Assembly: GCA_033807775.1 (NCBI GenBank)
Contig: CM066327.1
Span: 91,162,295 to 91,226,294, forward strand
DNA from: Saussurea involucrata
Taxonomy: Eukaryota; Streptophyta; Magnoliopsida; Asterales; Asteraceae
Reading direction: 5' to 3'
DNA: 64,000 nt
The notes beneath the pieces were generated by a model. The model was not told the DNA's origin and made no database searches. It saw only the letters and a program-made list of their open reading frames with translations. The number at the start of each line of letters is the position of its first letter. The stretch's first letter is position 1. This document shows positions 11,753 to 25,400 of this stretch, piece after piece. The position numbers were made by a program, and so were the translations under genes.

Positions 11753-12389
11753 CATTATACCGGGACAACACCAAGATGTGTATCGGGACTTGGGTGGGTC
11801 GGTACCGGGACTTGCATACCATAATACCGGGAATCCTCGATACCGGGAGTCGCCCCGTACCGATACTTGAAACCACCGGGATTTCACTAACACCTTACCG
11901 GGACTACGACTGGAATTAGGTTCGCACACGATACTAAAAGCTCCCCAACTTGTGCGAAAATGTAATTAAACGATTTCTTAACATTCTCTTGCCATTAATC
12001 ATAATTAAGGTGCTTAATCTTTTTCTCACGATACTGTTTACCCTTAAACAACTCTCACAGTTCATCAAATTCACAAGACAACTAGGTAAAGATGGAGATG
12101 ATGAGATTACCTGATAGAAAATCACTTTGCTGAAATGAATTCCAACTAACCCTTTCTTCTGAATCATGATTGATGATCCTTCCTCTCCAAAGTGCATAAG
12201 AGCTCCAAAACTCCTTTTTCCTCTTCCCTCAAAATGTTCAGCCGTCAAATGAAATGAAAATGCTTCTCTTAGGGTTTTGGGTTCCTATATAAATCTTTCA
12301 TACTTTGCAGATAAGCCCCTAAACAAACTTTCATTTTTCCTACATTGACCACTAAGCTTTCAATATTTCTAGAAGTTTGGGTTGTTACA
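11753..12389 (-). repeat. Left (3') LTR fragment of the LARD-like element
   Basis: It aligns with 17273-17916 at high identity (shared CGGGACTTGGGTGGGTCGG and the block around GGAGATGATGAGATTACCTG). The first roughly 1.2 kb of this LTR lies on the far side of the nested copia element, outside the window. Boundary CA at 12388-12389 is followed by ACACTCCCCCC. Confidence 0.85.
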
Positions 12390-15300
12390 ACACTCCCCCC
12401 TTAAAAGAATTCCGTCCCCGGAATTCCTTATTTGGAAAAGATGCGGATATCTTGCCCACACCAAACTGACACTTTCCCAAGGTAAAGCCACAATCTGACT
12501 CAGTCAACCCCCTCATTAAATTCGAAACATGGAACAATGGGCGTATTCCCTTCCGTTCCTACGGTACTCTAACTCGTAGACTAATGTTCCTACTCGATTA
12601 GTCATGACAATAATAGCCTAAATAAGGCTCCTCATGCATCTTCACCACTTCACCACTCCACACTTACACGTAACTAAAAGCAAAGCTCTCACCGGTCCCT
12701 CTTTGAAGTGTTCATCAATCCGGATGAACTTATCCTGATAACGCATCAATCCTTCAGTGCTTAGTACAAGCGTTCAGACACAAAACATAACTTCGGCTTT
12801 CCTCACTCAACGGGGAAAAAGTTACTACGGTCCCACCATACTATTCTCAGTAGTGCAACACCGAACGACTACTTCGATTGATCAATCCTCACAGCATTAC
12901 CAATTCGACTCATTCAATTGCCCTTCTTCACTTCTTTCACGCCCCAAAATCATACACAATTCCCTTCCTCCATACTCTTTCCAAAAGTTCGCGCACTTAT
13001 CAATAACAAACTACACTACATTGCCCCTTTCGACATTACGGTCAAGCTTACTGCTTCCAATTTACTCACTCATTCCGACATACTATTTTCATCTCCCCAC
13101 GATAGCGTGGAGCACTGTCCACCCAACATTAGTTGCCCCTCTCTCCCGACCTTTCCACATGCTGATAACATTTTCTCAATACTTACACAACCAACAGTTG
13201 TACCAAGATCCTAACTTAGGACATTCAACCAAGCCGTCTTGAAACGACACCGGGATTCGATGTCACTACACATTCTTTAATCTCCAACCTTTACTTTCTC
13301 AGACAATTTCTTTCACACATAAGCAACAGCTCACATTCTTTAAGGTTCTCGCATCTATTTTGCCACATTTTGACTAACACACCCATCATTTTCTTTAAAC
13401 TTCCAATGATCCCAAAATATGCTTACTTAGCGACTCCTACAATTAAAACTCTGGCTTCTCCTTTGTGTAACCACCCATCATCATTCCGTCATTCTTTCCT
13501 GAACATAAACATCCCACAACGTCAACTTACCCCCTACGTATTCCAACAATCTGGTTAACAAATCGTACACTTCATCCGAAACCCACAAAAAGCTTCCAAT
13601 TGATGCTTCCTCTCTCCCTAACATCACATCACTACGACACTAGCCGACACCTTTAGCTTGACAATTACTGTCACTACACATCCGTACCCTCTCTTTGCCC
13701 ATATCATCATACTGCAGATCAGATCTCTCATGATCATTCGCACATTTCGAGCTTGCCTTCATATCCTCCCGGATACATAAACGAGTCTATCTCACTACTT
13801 AGTCCTTTCCCAACTTGTTGAATTATAACTACCGAGTTCTCAATTAGCTCAAACACAACCATTCTAGCTAGCTCTTTACAATCCGAGCCCTTGCATAAGC
13901 TGGACACAGTCCCTCACCGAACGATAAAATCTACACACTCGCTTCGCTCGAGTTGCATACCTCATCATTCTACGAACCCTCCATACCTCGCAAATAGAAC
14001 GCTTATTCAAACAATAACTTCTCATCTTCTTAACACCCCTATAAGGTGTTCTATCAACTTTCAACCTTCCGGTTCAAGTCTTCGGCCTCGGCCACCTTAC
14101 CCAACTGTCGATTTCTACAACAACAGACAACATGTAACTACTTCCTTAACTTATTCTTTAACAAGGGTTCCTTACGGAACCTAATCCTTTCAACATATCA
14201 TAATAAACTTCATGATCCGTCTCCCTCTTTTCGAAACCTACTCATGTAACATCAACATTACAAGCTCACCTCGAAACTCATATTCCTACGCCATGGACAT
14301 TTCATCCTTCCTCACCACACTACTCATAACGAGTTGCTAGAACCATCACCTTTAGGGATTCAAGTCCTTCCTTCGGACACGACCGTCCCTTGACAACCGT
14401 ACTTCCAGTTACCGAACAAGGGTGCAAACCCTCATACAACCGTTACTATAATCTACTTCTGACTCCACCACTGTTCACCTTTCCTCTTGAACACAAATAC
14501 TAAAGCTACAACATTCTTTCCTGATTTGTCCGACACTTTTCCCACCTTTGGAGTTCTTTCTTAGCTTAACATGTAATATCTTACGACTTAGTGAGTTCAT
14601 AGCCTCCATGCATGACACTACAGTAAATAAATCTTTTCGCACATTTCATTATTTTGAATAAACAACGTTTAGAAAAAAAAACACTTGGGTACACATGACC
14701 CCATTACTTTTATATCATCAACGCCCTGCACAACGATTCGAGAATCGTTTGCATGCATCTTTCCGTGAACCTTAATCTTATTCAATTCCAAACGTTGTTA
14801 TTACGACAGTAATACGTTGAATGAAAAATCCTTTCATATATCACAATTCTAAAAGAATTACCGACACAAAGTAACCTAGTCGATTCTCACACTCATTTGT
14901 ATGATATCAATAGGTCAAAAAGCATTTTGGTTATAAATGAATTGCCGGTAACCATTTTCTTGACCTTTGCGACAAATTTGACTTATCATGAAAAGAATGG
15001 GATATTTCGCAAATTGTTAAGCTCGAAATTTCCATGTTCAATGTGAATGAAATCACCTTTTTCTTTAAACATACGCGTTCTCACTCTAACCCATTTCCGA
15101 TCAAAATTTATATTTACACACTTAACTTAATTCGTGAAAAATTCATGTTACAAAAAGGACGCCATGCATGAGACTCTACTTGCAATTGAAGGCTACTCAC
15201 ACTAACTAGGTCAACCGCTTTATTCGCGCAACTTGTCCTTGACACTTAACCTTCGACCAATGGTTGCCCTCTCGGTCATGCAATAACTTGCTGAACACGC

Positions 15301-16046
15301 TTTCCACATCTCACTTATTCGACCCCTTTCATACTATTTCGTCTTGATCAACTATCTCACTTTCCACTTCTACCTGCTTCCATTTCACTATAGGTATCTT
15401 ATTTCATTTACCCTGTCATTGAAAAGCTCGACTACGAAGTCGGGGCTCCATTGACACTTTCAAGATTTTGACACTGTCCTTCCTTACCATCCTGACTGAT
15501 CTATTCCAAGATTTCTAGAACTGGGACTCTCCAGAAGCAGGAGTCTTACTCGAACTCAAACATTCATCCTCTCCGAGGTCACGAAGAGCTACCCTTAGAC
15601 AACTCATAACACTCTATACGACATTTCTTCTCTATGATGTATACATACATCACCTCATAAGTGACTTCTCAATAAACTTCCCCAACAAGGGTCTCAATCT
15701 ACCCCTCAGGGTTCTTGCTGACATTCTAAAGTACTGGAACACATCATAAACACTAGCTTCTGACTACCACTTCGGAGTAATAATAAGGCAGGTTAAGCAC
15801 ATACATGTACCTGTAAGTTTGCAATTACACTGGCCAGGTGAAATCTCAAACTTACCTTACATGACAGTCCTCAGTACCTTATTAGTCCTATCTCTATAAT
15901 AGTGTCCTCCTAACACATTTCCTGTATCTACAATAGTGCACTCCTAAAGCTTTTCCGTGATTCTCAGTTGTGATTTCTACTCCCAAAGTTTAAGTCTAGG
16001 CCCGTCCGGTCACCTAAATCCCTTAAACTATGGCTCTGATACCATT
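12390..16046 (-). other. Internal region of the LARD-like element, no genes recognised
   Basis: The plus strand is pyrimidine-rich throughout. Short open stretches exist (for example 12757-13242 on plus) but show no protein motif and follow from the skewed base composition. Six-frame reading gave no zinc knuckle, protease DSG, RT YVDD/YLDD or integrase motif. The region ends at the primer-binding site 16032-16044. Confidence 0.65.
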
Positions 16047-17916
16047 TGTAACATCCCAAAATCACAATAGGACATACATAGAAATAACTCATAACACTCT
16101 TCAAATCTGGGTCCCCAAAATCTCGTTACATCATTTATAAACTAAGGTTGGCGGAAACAACCAATACACAACTGAGAACAACTATAGCTACAAGTGGCAC
16201 CGGGTCTGTCGCTAACTGCATCAGTACTCTATCATGCGCTTGCTTACTTACCTGAGTCTCCTACTAAATGCTTACCTGAAAAGGTTTTAGTTTTGAAAAG
16301 CGAGGGTTAGACCATGAGGTCTAGTGAGCTCCCTCCATAAACAGTGTACATCAACATTATAAAAATCATTTATAAAACAATTCACATTCTTCACATAAAC
16401 ATCATTCATGGTACTGCACTGTGTAATGGATCATATAAACATTCCGCGATCGGGGCCTACGCAGACTCCCCTTCCCGGAGCCTACGCAGACTCCCCTTTC
16501 CGGAGCCCACACGGACTCCCCTCTACCGGATAGGAGGAAAAGGATTCCAACCTACCAGTCTGTCATACATATCCAAGGGATCATCAGAACCCGAGGATCT
16601 ATCTCTGATCCCACAGTGCAGACCGACTCCACATTGCATTCACATAAACCATCATAGTCATAAACATGAGATTTAGAATACACTTTACAATTCGTTTCAT
16701 TGCTGAATAATCTTTTCAGTAGAGCATACTTTTCATGGGAAAATATTCGTAAAAGCTTGTAAATATATCATGCTCATAAACATACCCTGATCAGTAAAAT
16801 ATTAAGCTTTCATTTACGTAAAAGTCATGTACAATAACAGAGCATTTTCATATAATCATTTTCCTTGGAAAACACATAAGATCACGTATTTTAGTTAGAA
16901 AAACTCACATGGCGCTGTAGTTTCTTCTCGTCTCAAGACTTCTTACTTACTCTCTCGACCTCTAGATGGAACACCTAAAAGTAGGAGATGTAACTCGTAA
17001 GTCTAATAATTTAATATTCACTTCTTTCTATCTTAAATCCTAATTTCTCTTATTAATCCAATCCATAAACGATTCCATATTTAAGTCCATAAAATCCATG
17101 TTGAACTCCATGTTGAAGTCTATAAGGAAATCCAACATTCCACCTTATTTCTCGGCCCATCACGGATAGAAACCACAAGGAAAGGTCATGCACGCGGCCC
17201 AAGTGAATCCTTTGCCCACGGCCCAATACCAATACAGTGACTATGAAATTAAACACTACCGGGACTACAAAGTCCATTATACCGGGACTACACCAAGATG
17301 TGTATCGGGACTTGGGTGGGTCGGTACCGGGACTTGCATACCATAATACCGGGAATCCTCGGTACCGGGAGTCGCCCCGTACCGATACTTGAAACCACCA
17401 GGATTTCACTAAAACCTTACCGGGACTACGGCTGGAATTAGGTTCGCACACGACACGATACTAAAAGCTCCCCAACTTGTGCGACAATGTAATTAAACCA
17501 TTTCTTAACATTCTCTTGCCATTAATCATAATTAAGGTGCTTAATCTTTTTCTCACGATACTGTTTACCCTTAAACAACTCTCACAGTTCATCAAATTCA
17601 CAAGACAGCTAGGTAAAGATGGAGATGATGAGATTACCTGATAGAAAATCACTTTGCTGAAATGAATTCCAACTAACCCTTTCTTCTGAATCACGATTGA
17701 TGATCCTTCCTCTCCAAAGTGCATAAGAGCTCCAAAACCCCTTTTTCCTCTTCCCTCAAAATGTTCAGCCGTCAAATGAAATGGAAATGCTTCTCTTAGG
17801 GTTTTGGGTTCCTATATATATCTTTCATACTTTGCAGATAAGCCCCTAAACAAACTTTCATTTTTCTTACATTGACCACTAAGCTTTCAATATTTCTAGA
17901 AGTTTGGGTTGTTACA
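16047..17916 (-). repeat. Right (5') LTR of the LARD-like element (1870 bp)
   Basis: Starts TGTAACATCCC, ends TGTTACA, and is adjacent to the primer-binding site. It contains a small direct repeat of GGAGCCTACGCAGACTCCCC type at 16455-16520. The 3' 640 bp duplicate the left LTR fragment. Confidence 0.85.
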
Positions 17917-18628
17917 TCAATATTGCATTAACTTTTGTAAACGATTTGGGTAAGCTGAAGATGCAATGAATCCATTGTTTTCATGCAAGAATAACTTTTA
18001 TAATAAACAATTTTTCACAATATCAATCTTTATAAATTAATTGTATGTTGAAAAACAAAACTAGTGTTCAATTGTTCTCTGTTGCACACTCCGAATATCG
18101 AGCTCATGGATGTTGTTCACAGAAAATCACCAAACCATCCCACTTGTCCACTTAGACAATTAACGTGACAAACCCACTTGGTTATCCTTGCAATTTGTCA
18201 AATCTTTGAGTCAACGTGGTTGAACCAATTAACCCCATTTTACAAAATACATACTCAAGACATGATCATGATCTTTGGATTTGGATTTGGTTTTATTCGG
18301 GAACTTGAACAAAATCAAATTAAAGTAAATTCATGTTGTATAAGTTTAAAATATTTATTTTTTCCACAAATGGAATAAATTTCTTTAAGAGAAAAAGAAA
18401 CATAACAATTACCATAAAAATGAAAATTAAATAAAACACATGTTGTAAATGATTTGGCATCATGTGCTATTATACCCTAGTTTTTGCAAGTATAATATAG
18501 AATTCTTTGGATGTAATATATTCTTCATTTAATTTGATTGGCAACTATAAGAGTGCAACATCCTTCCTTCCTTTCGCATCATCCATTAAATTCTCAAATC
18601 CATACAATTTCTTGTGCTTTAATTCATC

Positions 18629-19310
18629 ATGACAAAGGTGTACCCAACGCCCACCACTCCATTTGCGGTTTTGCCACCCAAATCCTCCGTCGTCGGTAAG
18701 AATCCTGTGGTCTTCACCGTTTGGAAGAAGTCTATGCTCTTTAGTTGCGATGGATTTACAGTGTTTGACTCCAACGGCAACCTTGTATTTCGAGTAGATA
18801 ACCATGTCACCGGAAGGTACGTCTGTCTCGTCATGCATGTAAATTAAATTATGATTTACACCACAAATATTTAGAAACAAAAATTTGACTCAAGTTGAAT
18901 GGCATATTGATTAACCAAATGCGTTATTAATACCAGAGGCTAAGTCTTTCGGATAACTGGCAAGTGTAAGTGTATGACGGAGAAACAACAGTAAATCCAA
19001 TATTTTCGGTCACGAAACACGTGAACGTTTTCAACACAAAGTCCCTGGCTTACGTTAGCAAAGTAGGATCGTCGAAGAACAACAATACAAGAGTTCCGAT
19101 GTATATGAGATCGATGGATCATATGCTCAGAGGTCTTGCGTCGTATATGATGATACACGACGTTGTGTTAAGGAAGCCAAGGGAGGTGTTGTTGCTCTTG
19201 GCGTAGATGTTTTCCGTTTGGATGTGCAACCTTTGATCGATCCTCCAATCGCTATGGCTCTCGTCATCGTCCTCGATCAGATGTTCGGTTCGCCTAGACG
19301 TGTTTTTTAA
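18629..19310 (+). pseudogene. LURP-one-related (LOR) pseudogene, A1
   Basis: Homologous to the intact LOR gene at 32557-33310. Exon 1 is 18629-18816 and keeps the start MTKVYPTP, but it lacks 61 bp coding for the glycine-rich turn and the strand ending TIRRK, so the spliced frame is shifted. Exon 2 (18937-19310) has three lesions. A 6-bp duplication (AAGTGT twice, 18960-18971) creates an in-frame TAA after NWQV. A 2-bp insertion follows near PMY (TATATGAG), and 15 bp are missing before KEAKGG. Splice sites GT 18817 and AG 18936 survive. The upstream 700 bp are shared with the other copies. Not expected to give a LOR protein. Confidence 0.88.
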
Positions 19311-21018
19311 GCTAATGGGAGACGAAAGCATTAGAATGAGTTGCTATCTGTAGGATCTGTTGTGAATATCCAACAACAAAATTGGCTTTGGACCGTCTTT
19401 CTAAGCTAAAAGATAAGCTCTATTATTTCTGTCACAATACTCTCTCTAGAAAAACATATATGTGATGAGAAGAAGCTCGATGGTGCTAGATATTGCTTGA
19501 TAATTGCTCGACCAGGCTTGATCTATAACTTATGTTCAACTTGTTTTTGGACGTTTTTGGTAAGGTCATGTAAATGAAGGTAAATTAAGTATTATTTTTA
19601 TTTTCTTGATAAAGATTTGCAATCTTAACCAATGACAATAATCTATACCGAGTGCTTGGAAATTTCATTTGTTTGTGGATTTTAGTAGCAGTTTCTATAT
19701 GTACCAACATGAAATAAGAGGTAGTTTAATATTCTATCTCATATAAGAAACTTGTTGGAGCTTTGTAGGTTGAAACGTGTAAATCAATTGGCATTTATGG
19801 TTTCTTTTTTTTTCTTTCAACAACTATGTTCACTAATTAGATTAATACAGGTTCATGAAAGCAAAGGTTTATACCAATGTGAAAAATAAAATCATTTTTA
19901 TTAGTAGCCTACCTAGGTTGTTAAATGAAATATAAAGTCGATAACTTTTCACTCCCGAAGACAAAATCGCCATTGACCACCACAACATTAAAGCATGACC
20001 TTCAATCACCACCGAGCACAATCGAGCTCCAAACGAGCATCAAGCATCATCGAGCTCCTAATCATAATATATTGTCTTCAACCTAAGTTTAATATATATG
20101 TATAAATGCATGTTAAAAGAGAGAGATTCATTGGAAAGAGCGAGATGGATAAGCTAAGAGAGAGAATAGCTAAAAAAGGAAGGTACGTAACAAAGATTAT
20201 GTATATTTTTAAATCACTTTTACCCATAAAATTTACTCAGTAAAATTTCCGTCGGTGATTATCCAACATTACCAATGGTTCGGTAGAATCCGATGTTTTT
20301 CGAGAAAATATCCATGGGTCACCTAGAGAATCCCTCGGTAATATGTCATTGATTTGTATTACCCACAAAAAGTTTACCCACCAACTTTTGTGATTGTGAC
20401 GAATCACCCTTTAGCGACAAGTTTATCAGGGAAAAGTCTTTCGTGTAGTAGTGCACATGCTCCACTTATACGGGCGTACATTAAGCTCGGAAAATCAAAG
20501 TTGCCTTCGAATTTAAAAAAAAATGCAAACAGAAGCATACAAAGCACTTGAAGCGTATTGAAAAATAAAAATCTTCAAATTTGACAAATGGCTTAAATGA
20601 TACTTCAACATTTTTTCAATAGTAGCTTCATGACATGAGATAAGCCTACACACAGGCGCGGAGCTACATGGAGGCCAGAAGCCACCCATGTGCCCCCTGA
20701 ATTTTTTTTATAAATATTGTAGCCTAAGTTAAAATAGCCCATTTAATATTGAGGTGGGCCCTCTCTAAAATTTAATCTGATATCTATCGCCTCTCTGCCC
20801 TCTCACATCCTAATTTTCTTGTAGCTTGAAATCGAATCCCACGATCTGGAGACGAATCGCACGAGCAGGCAGCACCGCAGCAGCCACCGGGTCTGCTGGT
20901 TGTTCCTCACCGCTGGCGACCACAAGGCACAGAAAGTCACCGTCGGCGACCACAGGGCACAGTCGCACAGACAGCTTCTTCAGTTCTTCTCCTTCTCGGC
21001 TAGTTGTTCTTCAGTTCT
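19311..21018. other. 3' flank of LOR A1, no gene; CACTA-like terminus
   Basis: AT-rich sequence without coding signals, duplicated at 37881-39597. GTAGTAGTG at 20445-20453, preceded by GAAAAGTCTTTC, reads on the minus strand as CACTACTAC..., the usual start of CACTA-class transposons. A matching second end was not found. CAGGCGCGGAGCTACATGG at about 20655 resembles an hAT-type terminus, also without a partner. 20820-21018 is GC-richer (GGCGACCACA repeated) and is part of a dispersed repeat. Confidence 0.5.
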
Positions 21019-21021
21019 TGT

Positions 21022-21331
21022 ATTAGCCCCTAATTTATATAAATGTTTTATAAAGAATAGTGTCAAGGACTTATTTGTATTTGTTGAGTGTCAAGGGCTA
21101 AAATTGTAAACAACCAATTGTTGTATTGGTTATAAAGTCATGTTTTAGAGTTATTTTAGGTTAAGCCTCTATTTCTCCTAGCCTCTCATTTTCATCAGTC
21201 ATACGCAGAGAAAGAGAAAGCTTCAAAGAGTGAGTTGTTCTTCATTTCCTATATTGTAAACTCTTCTCTTTTTCAATCAATACAAGATTATTGCTATTAT
21301 TATTGTTACTTGTTGTATCTGGGTTCCAACA
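21022..21331 (+). repeat. 5' LTR of the gag-only element (tip truncated)
   Basis: 310 bp identical to 25573-25882. It ends GGTTCCAACA, then one spacer base and the tRNA-Met primer-binding site at 21333-21345. Confidence 0.9.
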
Positions 21332-21612
21332 ATTGGTATCAGAGCCAAACAGATTCGAATTTGTGCTTCAATCCATTGTTTTTTTTATCAATTTTCGGAG
21401 TTTTATTTTGCTGCACTCTGTTTTGCTTCGGAAAACCACTTTCTTTTGATTTTTGGACAAAACACCAAGCATTAAAGTTTCTCAGAATAGTGTCACGAAC
21501 CTGTGTACCAAATTTCAGCTCAATCCAATAAGATTTAAAAAATTGACTCAAGTGCACAAATTCTACTTCTCACAAAGTATCTGTTAACGATCATTTTTTT
21601 TCAAGTAACAAT

Positions 21613-22429
21613 ATGTCAAGACTAAAATTTAGTGTTGATGCTGATTTTCATTATTATTCTAAACTCAGTACTAATTTTCGCAAAATTATTCCTAATCTTG
21701 ATAAAGAGTTGGAAGAAAGGAACAAGAGCATTCTTATTGATTCTGATAAAATTTCCAAGCTAGAAGAGGCAGGTAAACTCTTAACCAATGAGAATATTGA
21801 ACTGAAAAGGAAACTATTTGAGTCTGAAAAGTTTTGTGAAAAGAAGAAAGAGAAGTTTGACGAAGATAAGACTGTTTTTGAAAAAGAGAAGAAACGACTT
21901 GAACTTAAATGTTTAAGTTTTTCTAAACTGATTTCTGATTTTGAAAAACTTGTGATTTGTGAAAGAGAGAAGATTGAAAAGGAGAAAACTACTTTTAAAA
22001 CAAAATCTATGGAATTTTCTTGTAAAATTTCAAAATTACAGAAAACTCTTGAAAAGGAGAGGAAAGAGCATGATTTTGAAAGAAAAGAGTCTGAAAAGTT
22101 GAAGGTTGAAGGATTTCAAACAAAGTGTTTGAAAGATGATTTTGAGAAAGAAAGAAAGGTTTTTAAAGCTGAAATGTCCAAATTGACAAAAAGACTTTCT
22201 CTTTTGTCAAAGGATTAAGGATTTTGACTTAGCAAACTCTTGTGTTGATCAATCAGTTAATCAAGTTTTTAGAAGAGTAAAAATGGTTTGGATAGTCAAA
22301 GGCTCTTCACTAGTTCAAAATGTTCGAAAGCCATTTGTTTATGTTGAACATAACAAGATCAGCAAAGCACTTCATGCAAATCCTAACAAAATAGGACCCA
22401 TTTGGAAATGGGTACCAAAAATTGTTTAA
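21613..22429 (+). pseudogene. gag-like coiled-coil protein, truncated and frameshifted
   Basis: ATG 21613 opens a 201-codon frame that is Lys/Glu/Ser-rich with long heptad stretches (KLEEAGKLLTNENIELKRK, repeated EKEKK runs), ending at 22218. Homology to the gag of the element at 62111-63850 continues in another frame (VKMVW near 22275) to the conserved C-terminal motif WKWVPK and TAA 22427-22429. Neither the N-terminal gag domain nor a zinc knuckle is present. Such gag-only proteins could act in particle assembly if intact, but this copy is broken. No enzyme is encoded. Confidence 0.7.
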
Positions 22430-25400
22430 TCTGTTTTGCAGGTACATGGACTCCTTAATACATCTGTTAAGGACTCATTCTTCAAAGTTCAATATGGACT
22501 CTTAAACACTCAGTTTAAGACTCATCCGTCAAAGACAATTGATTTCGGTGCACAACAATCAAGTACTATGACAGCATGCTGGCAGATTTGCGATGCCGTA
22601 GTAAATTGATCATATCTCACTGACTAAGACACCGATTGATGCGATTCAAAATGCCCTGGATTCCTAAGACACAGATGAACAATTTTCGTGTTTTTAGAAA
22701 TCAGAGATTCGAAATTTATAAGGGTCATATGCATCGTCGAAGTAGACAACAGTGTGCTGATGGAAAGCTGATGGACATATCTGCGCGACTGTGGTAAATC
22801 AACCATATCTTTGTCGTACGAGCTCGAAAAGAGGTGATTCAAGATGATCTAAATATATAACAAAGAAATAAAAAATGTTTGTCTTTTGAGTTCTTGCAAA
22901 ATCTAGAGGTAAAATGGTCTAAATCAGTGTCAAAGTAAGTGTAACACTTCTGTTAAGCTTCTGCCGAGCGACGACCAAGCCTCTGCCGCACGCGACCAAG
23001 CCTCTGCCGCACGCGACCAAGCCTCTTCCGCACACGACCAAACCTCTGCCGCACGCGACCAACCTCTGCCGAGCAGCGACAACCTCTGTCGAGCAGCGAC
23101 CAAACCTCTGCAGAGCCTTTGTCAAGCGTTTGTCAAGCCGCGATCATTCTTTGACGACCACTCAGACCAATTTCTAGCGACAACATAAGCTTTGGCTAAG
23201 ATTTTTGCGACCACCCTCTGTGGTACTGTTTACCACAGAGCCTCTGTGAAACCCGACAGAGCCTCTGTGGACTGAACCTCTGCGACCGAACCTCAGAGCC
23301 CGTAGCCCAACGTCTTAGTACTTGCTGTCAGCTTTGCGCACCTGTCGTATTTTCAACAGAACTCCCTCCTCGAAACTCCAAATTTGATGAGTCCTGTTGC
23401 GTTGAACTCGTAAGACAAAGATGAAACTTTTTCATGCTTTGAGTTTGGTCTGAATCAGTGTTCTTCTTGGTCAGAATCTCTGCTAAAGTCAGTATACATC
23501 TGCTGGACAGAAAGTTGTGTTTCACAAAAATCATCATCAGAGCTCTGTCGGCACTACGAGCAACCTCTGCCACACAACCTCTGCCGACCAACCTCTGTGG
23601 TACTGTTCACCACAGAACCTCTGTGAAATCCGACAGAGCCTCTGTGGACTGAACCTCTGCGACTCAACCTCAGAGCCCGATTTATGTTTACTTGCTATCA
23701 GCTTTGCGCTGCTTCAGAAACATGCGCATAACTTTTGACTCGGTGCTCCAAATTACTCGATTCCAGTTGCATTGGAAAGATAATTCACAGACGCACGACC
23801 TTGATGTTTTGAGTTTTCTCAAATTATGTGTGCTGATATGCCAAAATCAGCTTCAAAGTCTGTTGTAAAGTGCTGGACCGAAAACATTGCATTTACTTCA
23901 TGCTCCTTCCGCTTTCAAGAACGGTGTTCTCATTGCTTCTACGTAATTCAGTGCAGGACCAGTACTTCAGATATGTTCAAATCAGAGTTTTTGGCCGGTA
24001 ATTTCTAAACTCTGATCCCCCGCACCTTGTATTTTTTTAAGTGGAATTATTTGTGTTGTTGGATATTCCTAACAAATGTGGAATCATCAAAGATGATTAC
24101 CAACACTTTCTGATTCTTATAGGATATCTGATTTCAAGTTGAGCTTAAATGAAATTTACTGCTCAATTTGAGGGGGAGAAAACAAATCAGATCTGACCAT
24201 GTTCGTGTAAAGGTAAAATTTCTAAACCTTTAAACTCATCATTTTTAGAGAAAGGCCATCTTTAGAATGATAAAACCTCTTTCAAATGGTCAAACCACTT
24301 CTACATGCTAAAATGCTTTATCTGCTATAGAAATTTGGATTTTAAATGCTTTTCTGAGACTACAAGTAGTCAGTGTGTGGAACAATCCAACCTCTAGGAC
24401 AACAATTTCATAGGATCAATGTGTGAGCTTTATAGAACTTCTATGGATCACTTAAACCTGTGTTTCCTACCCAAGAAGTAAACCTTGAGTGGTTGAGAGG
24501 TGAAGGGTCTACATCAAAGAGTGGGGGAGATAACTCATCTGAGTTTTTCTCATCGTGCTTAAGAGGTAAAATTTAAAAAGAGAGTTTGGTTAGATGTGAG
24601 CTACATGATAAAAAGAAAGAGGGTGTGAGAACAGAGTCAAAAGAAATATACAACTCTGCACTATCTTTTTCTGAGCCGGGCAAGCCACATTACTGATTTA
24701 TCACGACTCTTTGGTGATTATCATTGAAACAAGCAATTAGCCCATGCCAACTCTTGAATTAACCCCACCAGCTACTCACTTCCTTCTCCACAAGGAACTG
24801 TTTCACTTTTCCACGGGGAAGCAGCACATATGCTATCTGATCTTTCTTTGGAAGGTTAGATATTGAAAAGAAGGAAAGTTGCCCCACCTTCATACTTCAC
24901 TCATGCACATTGAGTCTGTGGAAACCTGTTATGTCCAAACAGTTTACACACTTTTGAGCTTAATAGATAATATTCTATTTTCTTCCACACAATATCACGA
25001 ATCTTTGTGATTCCACATGCTTATCTATGTGATATTGCCAAGAACAGTTTGAGAAGTTTATTTTTTAATTTACTTCAATGATAACTGGATGTCCTGTCAG
25101 AGCTTCATCATTGCCAACTCTGAGCATAGGCCACACAATTTTTTTAATTGTTGTGATAATAGTTGCTATTGTGCTTCTATGTTAGATGATTACCCCTGGT
25201 TACTTATTCTTTAATGCAGATTCTCATGATCCGAATACGCTTGCTACTCAACCATCTTATCAGTTTATCTACCAACGACTATTACTAAAACTGGTTATAC
25301 AAGCTTCTGCACTTTAAATCGTTCTCTGATTGTTTGAGTTTAATCTATGGGAGATAACTGGGATCTGAAAAGCAAAGCAACATTCAAGGGGGAGTATGCA

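Larger units (their letters stand above)
11753..17916 (-). mobile_element. LTR retrotransposon without visible coding capacity (LARD-like), minus orientation
   Basis: Two direct repeats flank 3.66 kb. The left copy, 11753-12389, was cut by the copia insertion. The right copy, 16047-17916, begins TGTAACATCCC and ends TTGTTACA. On the minus strand the right LTR is followed by the primer-binding site TGGTATCAGAGCC (plus-strand 16032-16044). The left LTR is preceded by a polypurine tract (CCCCCC on plus, 12396-12401). The right flank TCAATATTGC (17917) equals the empty site at 36487, so the insertion point is exact. No gag or pol domains can be read on either strand. Gypsy versus copia origin cannot be decided from what I see. 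Confidence 0.82.

Noticed and set aside
12757..13242. 161-codon plus-strand open frame in the LARD-like interior
   Set aside because: The strand is pyrimidine-rich, overlapping frames are open too, and no domain or codon pattern is visible. Composition explains it.
18960..18971. Precise excision of the copia element as the cause of the AAGTGT duplication
   Set aside because: LTR retrotransposons do not excise cleanly; slippage is simpler. Kept only as a question in the findings, not as a claim.
22955..23110. Possible CRISPR-like array
   Set aside because: Repeats are contiguous with no unique spacers, in a plant retroelement.
22919..23125. Minus-strand peptide with repeated ACGRGL units
   Set aside because: It is only the translation of the 21-bp tandem repeat; all frames of such a repeat stay open when one unit has no stop.
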